From Gemmatimonadota bacterium (lineage in GTDB: Bacteria; JAAXHH01): a DNA stretch of 48,495 bases. Each line of letters opens with the position of its first letter. Position 1 is the stretch's first letter. The notes under the pieces were generated by a model. That model saw only the letters and a list, made by a program, of their open reading frames with translations, was not told the DNA's origin and ran no database searches. Where the stretch lies: positions 361,986 to 410,480 of the forward strand of contig VXTP01000015.1 of NCBI GenBank assembly GCA_009837395.1. Reading direction: 5' to 3'. The translations under genes were made by a program, and so were the position numbers. Shown here piece by piece: positions 36,938-45,247 of the stretch.

Positions 36938-37102
36938 ATGAAAGTACTGATCAAACCTGTAGTGCTCGACGTGGAAGAAGAGCAGGATCAGGACGTTGTC
37001 GCGTATTGCGATAACATATGTGGTGCAAACTCTAAGTCGTGCAGTGTGAATACCTGTATATCCAATAGCAAAGATGATGAGGTAGATGAAATCCTGTTCT
37101 GA
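36938..37102 (+). CDS. Cys-rich candidate RiPP precursor peptide (54 residues)
   Basis: The sequence is MKVLIKPVVLDVEEEQDQDV for residues 1-20, then VAYCDNICGANSKSCSVNTC for 21-40, then an acidic tail ISNSKDDEVDEILF. Four cysteines (24, 28, 35, 40) are all in the C-terminal half, spaced C-x3-C-x6-C-x4-C; the first 23 residues have none and resemble a leader. AAAGGAG lies seven bases before the ATG, the best ribosome binding site in this stretch. It lies between the S41 gene and the radical SAM gene, exactly where a substrate for a SPASM maturase is expected. No matching family could be confirmed by eye. Confidence 0.82.
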   Translation: MKVLIKPVVLDVEEEQDQDVVAYCDNICGANSKSCSVNTCISNSKDDEVDEILF

Positions 37103-37197
37103 CGACAGTTCGTGATCAAGACCTGGCGGCATCGACACTAATCTCTGCATGGTCCGCGGGCATTTCTGAAATGGTCCGATTCAAATGGAGCATCGCC

Positions 37198-38703
37198 ATG
37201 AGCAGCAGAACCTACAAGACGAGTTACTACAATTTCTATATCCCTGTGCCGGAAAAGGACTGTTATCTACTCTATAATTCCCGGACCAACGGGCTCGTAG
37301 AAATGAAACCGGAAGAAGCCCGGCAGTTGATACGCTGGTCTAAGCTTGATGAAGTCCCGTCCGGAGAATTGAGATGCTTCGGCCAGGATGCCGTGGACAG
37401 TTTAATTGAATCCTCCTTCATCGTAAACTCGCGGCTTGATGAAAAAGAACTCATTCATAAGCGCATTGTGGGACAACGGCGGGCATCGTACAGGAATGCG
37501 TCTTTCGAACTGACGATCACGCCGACGTTGTCATGCAACATGGGTTGTCCCTATTGCTTCGAGGGTCCCAAGCCGTACCGCAATTTCATGAATGAGGAAA
37601 CCATAGATGACATCGTTCAGTTTATGGAAAGAGAAATCCAGCATAGCCGTATTGTCGAATCATTCGGAAAGATCAGGGTTACATGGTACGGAGGCGAACC
37701 GCTACTCCGGCCCGAAGTCATAGAGCGTCTCTCTTCGAAAATACTGGTGCTACAGGAGAAGTATGAGATCGAATACGAGGCCAACTGCGTTACCAACGGT
37801 CTCCTGTTGACACCGGAGAACTGGGCGATATTGGAGCGGGCCAGAGTTTCTTCCGTGCAGGTGACCATCGATGGATACAAAGATACGCATGATACGCTTC
37901 GACCGCTCCTGCCGATGTACGGTTCCGATGACCAGGGTAATTACGACAAGATCCTCGATAATCTCTCCGCTCTGAGCCAGTCAGCGCCAGTCCGAGTAGC
38001 CATCAGAATCAACTGTGACAAAAACATAATGAAACATATCGACCTCTTCTTCGATGATCTGGAAACCAGGGGAATCTGGCCGCAGCGACGCGAGCAGTTT
38101 TCAATGTACCTCGCCCATAAGACCCTCCCCCCTGATGGTTTGCCGGTCGATGAGATATCCGATTACTATTCGTCGCGGGAATTCGGAAAACAGGTCGATC
38201 AATTCAGTTTGCTCATGCTGGACCGATACAATCGTTGGGCGGAGAAGAACAGGAAACAACGGGCTCGAATCAGAATGAATCTTCCGAAGCCGGCCGCGTT
38301 TCTGTGTGGTTCCGCGTCACTACCCTATAGCATCGTGTTGGATTCAGCCGGCTATGTTCATCAGTGTTGGGAACACGTCAATCATAATACGACGCGCGCT
38401 CATCACATCAGTGAACCCTACGATCTGCAGCATCCCCGAAGAAGCCTGTTCGTCCACTGGGACAAATTCATGCAGAATCCCATGTGCCGGGACTGCAAGA
38501 TCCTCCCTGTCTGCAACATGGCCTGTCCCCATCTCGATCCGCCGGATGCCTGCCCCGATATCAGGTGGTCCTTACCGGATCGTTTGAAAAGTCAGTATCT
38601 GATGACGAAAGATACACCGGAGCAAATCCAGTCATTCGAGGAGTTCGATAACGATCTGCAGGACACTTACTCACTCTCTGTGAAATGCGATGAGATTAAC
38701 TGA
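37198..38703 (+). CDS. Radical SAM/SPASM peptide maturase
   Basis: A 501-residue enzyme. The [4Fe-4S] AdoMet-binding motif is C113-x3-C117-x2-C120 (LSCNMGCPYCFEG), followed by WYGGEPLL. A SPASM-type C-terminus has seven cysteines: C370, C390, C430, C433, C439, C443, C452, including the C-x2-C-x5-C-x3-C core (MCRDCKILPVCNMAC). The N-terminal 90 residues resemble the leader-binding region of such maturases (YNSRTNGLVEM). By family knowledge, these enzymes make thioether or similar crosslinks from Cys in RiPPs (sactipeptides, ranthipeptides). The start at 37198 has GGAG seven bases upstream. The precursor gene ends 95 bases before. Confidence 0.92.
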   Translation: MSSRTYKTSYYNFYIPVPEKDCYLLYNSRTNGLVEMKPEEARQLIRWSKLDEVPSGELRCFGQDAVDSLIESSFIVNSRLDEKELIHKRIVGQRRASYRNASFELTITPTLSCNMGCPYCFEGPKPYRNFMNEETIDDIVQFMEREIQHSRIVESFGKIRVTWYGGEPLLRPEVIERLSSKILVLQEKYEIEYEANCVTNGLLLTPENWAILERARVSSVQVTIDGYKDTHDTLRPLLPMYGSDDQGNYDKILDNLSALSQSAPVRVAIRINCDKNIMKHIDLFFDDLETRGIWPQRREQFSMYLAHKTLPPDGLPVDEISDYYSSREFGKQVDQFSLLMLDRYNRWAEKNRKQRARIRMNLPKPAAFLCGSASLPYSIVLDSAGYVHQCWEHVNHNTTRAHHISEPYDLQHPRRSLFVHWDKFMQNPMCRDCKILPVCNMACPHLDPPDACPDIRWSLPDRLKSQYLMTKDTPEQIQSFEEFDNDLQDTYSLSVKCDEIN

Positions 38704-38722
38704 CTGTTTGAGGAACCGAATC

Positions 38723-39325
38723 ATGAGCGATCACACCAGGGAAGAGATGATCGGTGTCGTGAAGGAAGGGCGCAAAGGGGTTTTCGCCTGGCGGGAAAGG
38801 AATCCGTTCGAGAGGATGAATCTGTGCCATACGAAACTTCCAGGGATTGATTTGGCACTCGCAAACCTGAGAGACTTTGACTTCGTTGGGGCTGATCTAT
38901 CCATGGCAAAACTCGTTCGCGCATACCTGAGCGGAGCCGATTTGCGTGATGCAAAACTGGAAAACGCCGATCTTCGTTTCGCCGCCCTGGGATGGTCGAA
39001 TCTGCATGGCGCCGAATTGAAACAGGCAAACCTTACCGGCGCCTACCCGTACAAGGCCGAGTTTGCATCGGCAGACCTGCGCGGAACCGATTTTACTGAC
39101 GCCTATTGCAATGAGGCGGATTTCAGCAACGCCGTCCTGGGTGAGACCAACTTCTCATCGACAAATCTGACGAACGTAAGCGGCCTGGAATCCTGCACCT
39201 ACAGTGCCCCGGTCTTTGCCGACCGAATGACGCTGTTGAAATCTGGGAGCCTGCCTCCGGTTTTCCTGGAACACTGCGTATATCTGTCGGAGAAAGACCA
39301 CGACAAGTCGAACCGATTAAACTGA
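38723..39325 (+). CDS. Pentapeptide-repeat protein
   Basis: A 200-residue protein. After about 50 residues (start with GAGG nine bases upstream) there is a run of pentapeptide repeats A-(D/N)-(L/F)-x-x, for example GADLSMAKL, GADLRDAKLENADL, SADLRGTDF and EADFSNAVL. These make a right-handed beta-helix with square cross-section. No signal peptide or membrane segment is seen. In peptide antibiotic clusters such proteins can confer self-protection (for example McbG-like topoisomerase mimics), but the role here is open. The real start lies just after the radical SAM stop. Confidence 0.9.
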   Translation: MSDHTREEMIGVVKEGRKGVFAWRERNPFERMNLCHTKLPGIDLALANLRDFDFVGADLSMAKLVRAYLSGADLRDAKLENADLRFAALGWSNLHGAELKQANLTGAYPYKAEFASADLRGTDFTDAYCNEADFSNAVLGETNFSSTNLTNVSGLESCTYSAPVFADRMTLLKSGSLPPVFLEHCVYLSEKDHDKSNRLN

Positions 39326-39340
39326 CGGGACCTGGTCAGC

Positions 39341-41233
39341 ATGCGAATCGCGATCATCGACAGTGGAATCGATATCAATCACAAAAGGCTGCGACGCTGT
39401 CGCTGTGCGGGCGTCTCACTCGTATTGAAATCATCCGGCGAATTGACGATTACGGATGAGTACGACGACTCGTTGGGACACGGGACCAGTCTAGCCGCTA
39501 TAATACATCGAATTACTCCATCGGCGGAATTGGTTGCCGTCAAGATATTCCATCAGGAACTGGCAGCCACGGAAAGGCTGCTTTGTGAATCGCTCAGATG
39601 GTGCCTGAACAACAACATAGACCTCATCAATCTTTCGCTGGGGGTTCAAACGAGCTCTCCATCCACGGAACTGTACCAATTATGCGCCGACGCGTATAAA
39701 CGAAACGTCGTCATCATCTCCGCGGCTCACACGGATCTTTCCTATGAATCGTATCCGGCTTATTTCCCTACGATATTCGGTGTTACCTGGGGCAAAGTCG
39801 GCAGTGACACGGAATATGGTTTCATTCCTGATTCGCCCATAGAGTTCATCGCAAGAGGGACGCTCCAGCGAATCGCATGGAAAAATGGTGGGTTTACCAT
39901 ATCTAGCGGAACGAGTCTCGCATGCGCGTACTTTACCGGCATAACCGCGAAGACCATGCAGTCTTTCAGCTGTACGTCGTCTATTGACGCCTTGAAAACC
40001 AGACTGAAGGAAGGCGCCACGCCCGGCCTTACGCCTTTGCAGTTCGGCGGGAAAGCCTATAACGACAACGTTCCCATCATTAAAAGCGACGGTGTCAAGA
40101 CAGGTTTAGAGGGCGTCTTCAAACGACGTTTTTCAGACTGGATTGGAAATCTAGCCGTGTTCCCCGCCAGCGAGAAAGAGATGAACGCATTTTCAGATTT
40201 TCCGGAGTATTGTATCTCTCCCGTTGTTCAGTATTTCGATTATCCCCGGAACCTTGCTTACGCCTCGCCGGGCAAGGCAGAACCGAATGGTGACGTAACG
40301 CGCTCGGATCGATTCGACCAATTCGACACGCTTGTTACGGGTTATTTCACAGATCAGCTTTTCGAAACCAATATCAAGTATGGTTCGGAACTCCTGACCA
40401 GGTCGTTGTCTTGCGACAAGAACGTCTTCAGCTACGATCGCAGACTACATGCCCATATAGAGCAATACCGAACAAAACGGGGATACAGCGGTGCTGTCTA
40501 TGTCCCGGAAGTAACGGAAGAACACTATGAGGAGCTACTTCCCTTTCGCTATCTGGGATCCGTCGATGTCCCGATGCTATGCGTTTTGGGTACCAGCAAC
40601 CGTCAGGGGAAGTTCACTGCTCAACTGCGCATAAAGGGGATTCTCGAGCAAGAAGGGTACAGGATCGGCTTTCTTTCGACGGAACCCCAGGGCGAACTGT
40701 TCGGCGCAACGCACAGTTTTCCCTATGGCTACAGGGGGACGGTCTCGCTGGAAAAGAAAAAATGGACTTACTATCTCAGAATCCTCACCAGAGGGATGCA
40801 GGAGTACCTGGAACCTCATCTCATCTTAACCGGAACGCAGGGGACTTCCATACCCAGAGGCAAAAGCAGGAAACTTTTGGGAAACGAAACGGACACGCTG
40901 GATTACGTGATTGGCGTCAACCCGGACGCGTTCGTGTGCGCGATAAACCCGCAGGATACTATCAGTTATATAAAAGACACCTGCGAGACCTTCAGGATCT
41001 ACTGCGGCGCCGAACCGATCTTCTTCGTCATGACTCCGTGGATGCGGGAGTTTCAGAAGCTGAAGAACGGTCGCATGATGGCCCGTCATCGATTCCTCGA
41101 TGACGAAGAGAAACACACCAGAATGGGGTATTTTCAGGAGGGAATCGGAAAACCCGTTTTCGATATCATGGATAAGGCCAATGACGGGACGATCCTTGAA
41201 CTTATTCAGAGGTTCTTTTCCAAACGTCCGTGA
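39341..41233 (+). CDS. Subtilisin-like (S8) protease fused to a P-loop NTPase domain
   Basis: A 630-residue two-domain protein. Residues 1-205 are a compact S8 domain with the full triad: D7 (IIDSGID), H47 (GHGTSLA) and S192 (SSGTSLACAYFTG). The oxyanion-hole Asn position appears to be His (H130 in ISAAHTD). Residues about 245-405 may be Rossmann-like. Residues about 410-600 contain G417-T-S-N-R-Q-G-K-F-T426, like the G-T-x4-G-K-x-T loop of DUF1611/DgcN and BioD proteins, followed by STEPQGELFGA. There is no signal peptide or prodomain, so it should act in the cytoplasm, plausibly on the precursor leader. It starts 15 bases after the pentapeptide gene. Confidence 0.78.
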   Translation: MRIAIIDSGIDINHKRLRRCRCAGVSLVLKSSGELTITDEYDDSLGHGTSLAAIIHRITPSAELVAVKIFHQELAATERLLCESLRWCLNNNIDLINLSLGVQTSSPSTELYQLCADAYKRNVVIISAAHTDLSYESYPAYFPTIFGVTWGKVGSDTEYGFIPDSPIEFIARGTLQRIAWKNGGFTISSGTSLACAYFTGITAKTMQSFSCTSSIDALKTRLKEGATPGLTPLQFGGKAYNDNVPIIKSDGVKTGLEGVFKRRFSDWIGNLAVFPASEKEMNAFSDFPEYCISPVVQYFDYPRNLAYASPGKAEPNGDVTRSDRFDQFDTLVTGYFTDQLFETNIKYGSELLTRSLSCDKNVFSYDRRLHAHIEQYRTKRGYSGAVYVPEVTEEHYEELLPFRYLGSVDVPMLCVLGTSNRQGKFTAQLRIKGILEQEGYRIGFLSTEPQGELFGATHSFPYGYRGTVSLEKKKWTYYLRILTRGMQEYLEPHLILTGTQGTSIPRGKSRKLLGNETDTLDYVIGVNPDAFVCAINPQDTISYIKDTCETFRIYCGAEPIFFVMTPWMREFQKLKNGRMMARHRFLDDEEKHTRMGYFQEGIGKPVFDIMDKANDGTILELIQRFFSKRP

Positions 41234-41247
41234 GAGGGAGAACACGA

Positions 41248-41511
41248 ATGGTCACCAAAGCAGACATCAAAAAAACGCTGCATGACTTGACGAGCGATTT
41301 CGTTGCAAGAGAAATCAATACCGAAGCGGATGAGTCGTACGCGTTGCAAGAGATTGCCAGTGAATCCATGCAGGCCATAGAATACATCATATTGCTCGAA
41401 AGCGAATTCGAAATGGAGTTTGACGATAGCGACGTCAATATCGAGTTCTTTTCGAGTCTGGATAGCATTGCTGCTCTTATCGTTGAACAGTCAGTTGGAT
41501 CAGACCGATGA
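41248..41511 (+). CDS. Acyl-carrier-protein-like protein
   Basis: An 87-residue, acidic, all-helical protein. The region IASESMQAIEYIILLESEFE resembles helix II of acyl carrier proteins, with S40 in E-S-M at the place of the phosphopantetheine Ser of the D-S-L motif. The later FFSSLDSIAALI fits helices III-IV. GAGGGAG seven bases upstream fixes the start. From memory, a 'peptide maturation system acyl carrier-related protein' family (TIGR04069) occurs with clostridial Cys-rich radical SAM peptides, which would fit; I could not verify it here. It lies 14 bases after the protease-NTPase gene. Confidence 0.78.
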   Translation: MVTKADIKKTLHDLTSDFVAREINTEADESYALQEIASESMQAIEYIILLESEFEMEFDDSDVNIEFFSSLDSIAALIVEQSVGSDR

Positions 41512-41533
41512 AGGGCATCAGGAGGTACGCGAC

Positions 41534-43978
41534 ATGATCCGCAACTACATTACGACCGCCATACGGAATCTGTTGAAACACAAGGGGTATTCCCTGGTCA
41601 ACGTAATCGGTCTCGCCCTTGGCCTGGCGGGCTGCATCCTGATGCTGCTCTACATTCGGTACGAAACCAGTTACGACGATTTTCATTTGAAGAAGGACCG
41701 CTTGTATCGGATTGAAGTTAATCATCTTCATGACGGCCGCGAGAACAAATTTACTACGACTCCATCGGCCTGGGGCCCCGTTCTACTTGCCGACTACCCT
41801 TCCATAGAAAACTTGACCAGGCTACGGCCCTTGTTGGAACAGCAGTCGGTACAACTTGAAGGCAGGTCGGTACGCGGCAAAGCGTCTTTCTTTGCCGATT
41901 CGACCCTGTTCGACGTCTTCACCCTGCCCCTGGTCAGAGGCACGCCCGCCACGGCCCTGACCCGGCCTCATACGGTCGTCATATCGGAATCCATGGCGAA
42001 TACATGCTTTGGCGAGACGGATCCCATAGGTGCTCTGATCACCCTGGATCTGGAAAAATTGGGAAACCCGTTGCCGCTGACCGTAACGGGCGTCGCCCGT
42101 GACCTTCCGGAGAATTCGCATGTGCACTTCGATTTCCTGATCTCCTACGTCACGCTTGAGTCATTGGGTTGGGGCGAGCCCGCCAACATGCAGGATCATG
42201 GTGGCAATTACACCATCTATACCTACCTCCTATTGCGAGAAGGGTATTCCGCCCTGGAACTGGACGAGCAACTGCCCGGTTTCGTCGAAAGATATCGCGG
42301 AGATGTGAATCGGGCATTCGGCCTCGTAACGACTCCTTATCTGCGGCCTGTCGGGGATATACACCTGTACACCTACGATATGACACGAGGAGGCGGCACC
42401 GGGGATATCCGCACCGTCTACGTCGCCTTCCTTCTGGCGGCCTTCATACTGGTGCTCGCCTGCGCCAACTTCATCAATCTGACTACGGCCAGGTCGATGA
42501 GTCGCGCGAGTGAAGTGGGTATGCGGAAGGTGCTGGGCGGCACGCGGGCTCACGCCATACTGCAATTCATAGGCGAATCAGTGTTGTTGACTATGTTTGC
42601 GCTGGGATTGTCCATCGTGCTGCTTCAGGTCCTGCTTCCCGCTATCAACGATCTGTTCAACCAGCACATCAACCTGGAGTTTACGTCGGACACGATGCTG
42701 ATGCTCGCGGGTGTGGTCCTGCTCGTCGGGATACTCGCGGGTACCTATCCCGCTTTCGTCATTTCGTCCTTCCAGCCGACGGCCGTGCTGCGAGGTTCGT
42801 CTGAATCCGGGGCCACGGGCGCGCTCTTCCGAAGAATACTCATCGTGTTTCAGTTTACCGTCTCGGTCGTCCTGATCATCGGCACGTGGACGATCTCGGA
42901 CCAGCTTGACTACATGCTGAGTGAAGACCTGGGGTTTGAGGAAGATGGCGTCGTCCTCATCGATATGCCGGAGCGCGCCTATGAAGTATTCAGAGAAAAC
43001 GCACTCAGATATCCCGATATCCTGGCGATGGACCGGTCGTCAACGATATTTGGAGACACGTATAATACCGGCGGAGTATGGCCGGAAGGCGTTCCGATGG
43101 ACCGGCAAACGGAATTCCAGATTTTCAGCGCAGACTACGGGCTTCCCGATGTACTGGGGCTTGAGTTGGTTGAAGGGCGTTTTTTCTCCCGAGAACGATC
43201 TGCGGACGCCGGTGCGTGCCTGATCAACGAGACGGCGGTACGCGTCCTGGGTTTGGAAGACCCCGTCGGTACGACACTGCTGGGTCCAAGTGCCATGGTC
43301 CGCAATGGGTCAATTGTCCCGGTGCCGTGCGAGGTGATCGGAGTCTTACGGGACTTCAACATGGAATCATTGCGCCAGGAGATTCTTCCCATGAGGATCG
43401 CATTGGGTCAATTCGGTCAACAATACAGTGATGCTCATCGATACGGTTCTATTGTCGTCAAGATCAACAGCAGCAACGAGGCAAACGCGCTCCGCATCCT
43501 GAGGGAACAGTGGAACCAGGTTTATCCCGATCTTCCGGAGCCGGAGTTCGCGTTACTGGAAGATAAGGTGGCCGGGCTGTATGAAGACGATCGCATACTC
43601 CGGACCGTTTTCACGGCAGGGTCCACCGTATCGATTCTGATCGCCTGCCTCGGTCTCCTGGGCCTGTCCGCCTTCATGGTCCAGCGCCGTATCAGGGAGA
43701 TAGGTATTCGTAAAGCCCTGGGGGCCACGGTCGGCCAGATCGTTGTTCTACTGTACCGGGAATTCACGCTGTACGTCCTCATCGCGTGGGTTGTCGGCGT
43801 CCCGTTGATCTACTATATGGCGGATGTGTGGCTGAGCGACTTCGCCTATCGCATCGAACCAAGTCCGTTGACGTTCATCTTCACCGGCGTCGTCGTGATG
43901 TTGATCACCTGGTTTACCGTGGGATTCCAGACCGTGAAAGCGGCAGAGACGAATCCGGTTGAAGTGCTCAGGGGATAG
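41534..43978 (+). CDS. FtsX/MacB-type ABC permease (no ATPase domain)
   Basis: An 814-residue permease with the duplicated arrangement of the large FtsX family. The first helix (SLVNVIGLALGLAGCILMLL) is followed by a periplasmic MacB-type core domain, an FtsX domain (VYVAFLLAAFILVLACANFI), a second helix and core domain, and a C-terminal FtsX domain (IGIRKALGATVGQIVVLLYRE). GGAGG eight bases upstream supports the ATG at 41534. It lacks nucleotide-binding motifs and no separate MacB-type ATPase gene is adjacent; a partner may be encoded after the HlyD-type gene at the window end. Confidence 0.9.
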   Translation: MIRNYITTAIRNLLKHKGYSLVNVIGLALGLAGCILMLLYIRYETSYDDFHLKKDRLYRIEVNHLHDGRENKFTTTPSAWGPVLLADYPSIENLTRLRPLLEQQSVQLEGRSVRGKASFFADSTLFDVFTLPLVRGTPATALTRPHTVVISESMANTCFGETDPIGALITLDLEKLGNPLPLTVTGVARDLPENSHVHFDFLISYVTLESLGWGEPANMQDHGGNYTIYTYLLLREGYSALELDEQLPGFVERYRGDVNRAFGLVTTPYLRPVGDIHLYTYDMTRGGGTGDIRTVYVAFLLAAFILVLACANFINLTTARSMSRASEVGMRKVLGGTRAHAILQFIGESVLLTMFALGLSIVLLQVLLPAINDLFNQHINLEFTSDTMLMLAGVVLLVGILAGTYPAFVISSFQPTAVLRGSSESGATGALFRRILIVFQFTVSVVLIIGTWTISDQLDYMLSEDLGFEEDGVVLIDMPERAYEVFRENALRYPDILAMDRSSTIFGDTYNTGGVWPEGVPMDRQTEFQIFSADYGLPDVLGLELVEGRFFSRERSADAGACLINETAVRVLGLEDPVGTTLLGPSAMVRNGSIVPVPCEVIGVLRDFNMESLRQEILPMRIALGQFGQQYSDAHRYGSIVVKINSSNEANALRILREQWNQVYPDLPEPEFALLEDKVAGLYEDDRILRTVFTAGSTVSILIACLGLLGLSAFMVQRRIREIGIRKALGATVGQIVVLLYREFTLYVLIAWVVGVPLIYYMADVWLSDFAYRIEPSPLTFIFTGVVVMLITWFTVGFQTVKAAETNPVEVLRG

Positions 43979-44055
43979 TGCGCGAGATCGATGCGGAATT
44001 CGGGAATAGCTGGAGACACCTTGAGGATCGAACTATTGAAAAGGAGTCTGGTGCC

Positions 44056-45228
44056 ATGAACATCCTGATGGTTTCATTAGGGACGCCTGGATTCATCTAT
44101 CCATCGATAGGCCTTGCCCTGAAACTTGAAGAGAAAGGGCATACGGTTCTCTTCGCTACCGACGCGCGGTTTCTTAACGTTTTATCGAAACATGGCGTCG
44201 AAAACGCAAATGGACAGGACAGGGCATATCGGATAAACGCATGGGGAGATCTGCTGACGCAGCGCAGGCAGATACGGCATCTCGAATCGATCATTGAGAG
44301 CAATCCCGTTGATGTTATCGTTACCCATGTTTTATCACTCGGCGCCGTCTTCATCAGTAGAAAACACAACATACCCCTCGCCGTAACGGGGCTTTCCGCC
44401 TATATCTGGCCGACGACGGAGCCCTGTCCGGAGATCATCTCGGAGCCCGAAGCAACGAACCGTCAATGGAATTACGATGATATGATGCGAATATACAACA
44501 AACTGCTGACGTCCTTTCAATTGCCAACCTGCGCGACAGACTATGAGGAATCGCCATTACTCGGGGATCTGTTTCTTGTTCAGAGCGTACCGGAATTCGA
44601 GCCGTATCTCCATCTTCTTCCCGGGAAGGTTCACTGCGTAGGGAATTGTCAATGGGAACCTTATGTCAATGACCTCGAGGTCGATACCTGGATCGAGGAA
44701 TCACGAGATCTCGATATGCCGATAATATATGTACAGATAGGCAGAGCATTCGAAAAAGAAAGTTTCTGGCCATATCTGACGGATGTTTTCGGAGGACAGT
44801 CCGTGCGAGTCGCGGGATCTGCCGGACGATCGGATGACGAATTGGATATCCCTCGGAATTTCTTCGTCAGGGACCATGTACCTCAGGAGAGGGTACTCAG
44901 ACATGCCTGTGCCGTGATTTCCAATGGACATACCACTTCGGTGCTGGGTGCCCTGTCTCATGGGCTGCCCATGCTGTTGTTTCCGAACGGCAGCGGGACC
45001 TACGAAATCGCTCTGCGCTGTCGATCCGCAGGAGTAGCCATCGGGCTATCGACCAAGAAAATCAATGCCGGAGTGGTGGAAGCGAGTTACCAGAAGATCA
45101 TGGATGACGAGTTCAAGGCGAATGCGAGTTATTTTCAGACTCTGTATAGCAGATTCAATGGTCAGGGCTATGCCGCGGGACTCATCGAAGAACTTGCGAA
45201 TACCCGAAAAGCGGTCCTGCGAGCTTAA
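44056..45228 (+). CDS. UGT-like (GT1/GT-B) glycosyltransferase
   Basis: A 390-residue glycosyltransferase of the UDP-glycosyltransferase/macrolide glycosyltransferase type. The N-terminus MNILMVSLGTPGFIYPSIGL with GHTVLFAT is the usual acceptor-domain opening. The C-terminal domain has the nucleotide-sugar signature region ISNGHTTSVLGALSHGLPML, with PNGSGTYEIA following. AAGGAG nine bases upstream supports the start. It has no signal peptide, so it would act in the cytoplasm, probably decorating the cluster peptide; the acceptor and sugar are not evident. Confidence 0.85.
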   Translation: MNILMVSLGTPGFIYPSIGLALKLEEKGHTVLFATDARFLNVLSKHGVENANGQDRAYRINAWGDLLTQRRQIRHLESIIESNPVDVIVTHVLSLGAVFISRKHNIPLAVTGLSAYIWPTTEPCPEIISEPEATNRQWNYDDMMRIYNKLLTSFQLPTCATDYEESPLLGDLFLVQSVPEFEPYLHLLPGKVHCVGNCQWEPYVNDLEVDTWIEESRDLDMPIIYVQIGRAFEKESFWPYLTDVFGGQSVRVAGSAGRSDDELDIPRNFFVRDHVPQERVLRHACAVISNGHTTSVLGALSHGLPMLLFPNGSGTYEIALRCRSAGVAIGLSTKKINAGVVEASYQKIMDDEFKANASYFQTLYSRFNGQGYAAGLIEELANTRKAVLRA

Positions 45229-45247
45229 AAATACTGGATACTTGATC

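Noticed and set aside
39341-41233. Lanthipeptide-type LanP protease
   Set aside because: There is no LanB, LanC or LanM gene, the protease lacks a secretion signal, and it carries a P-loop domain; the maturase present is radical SAM.
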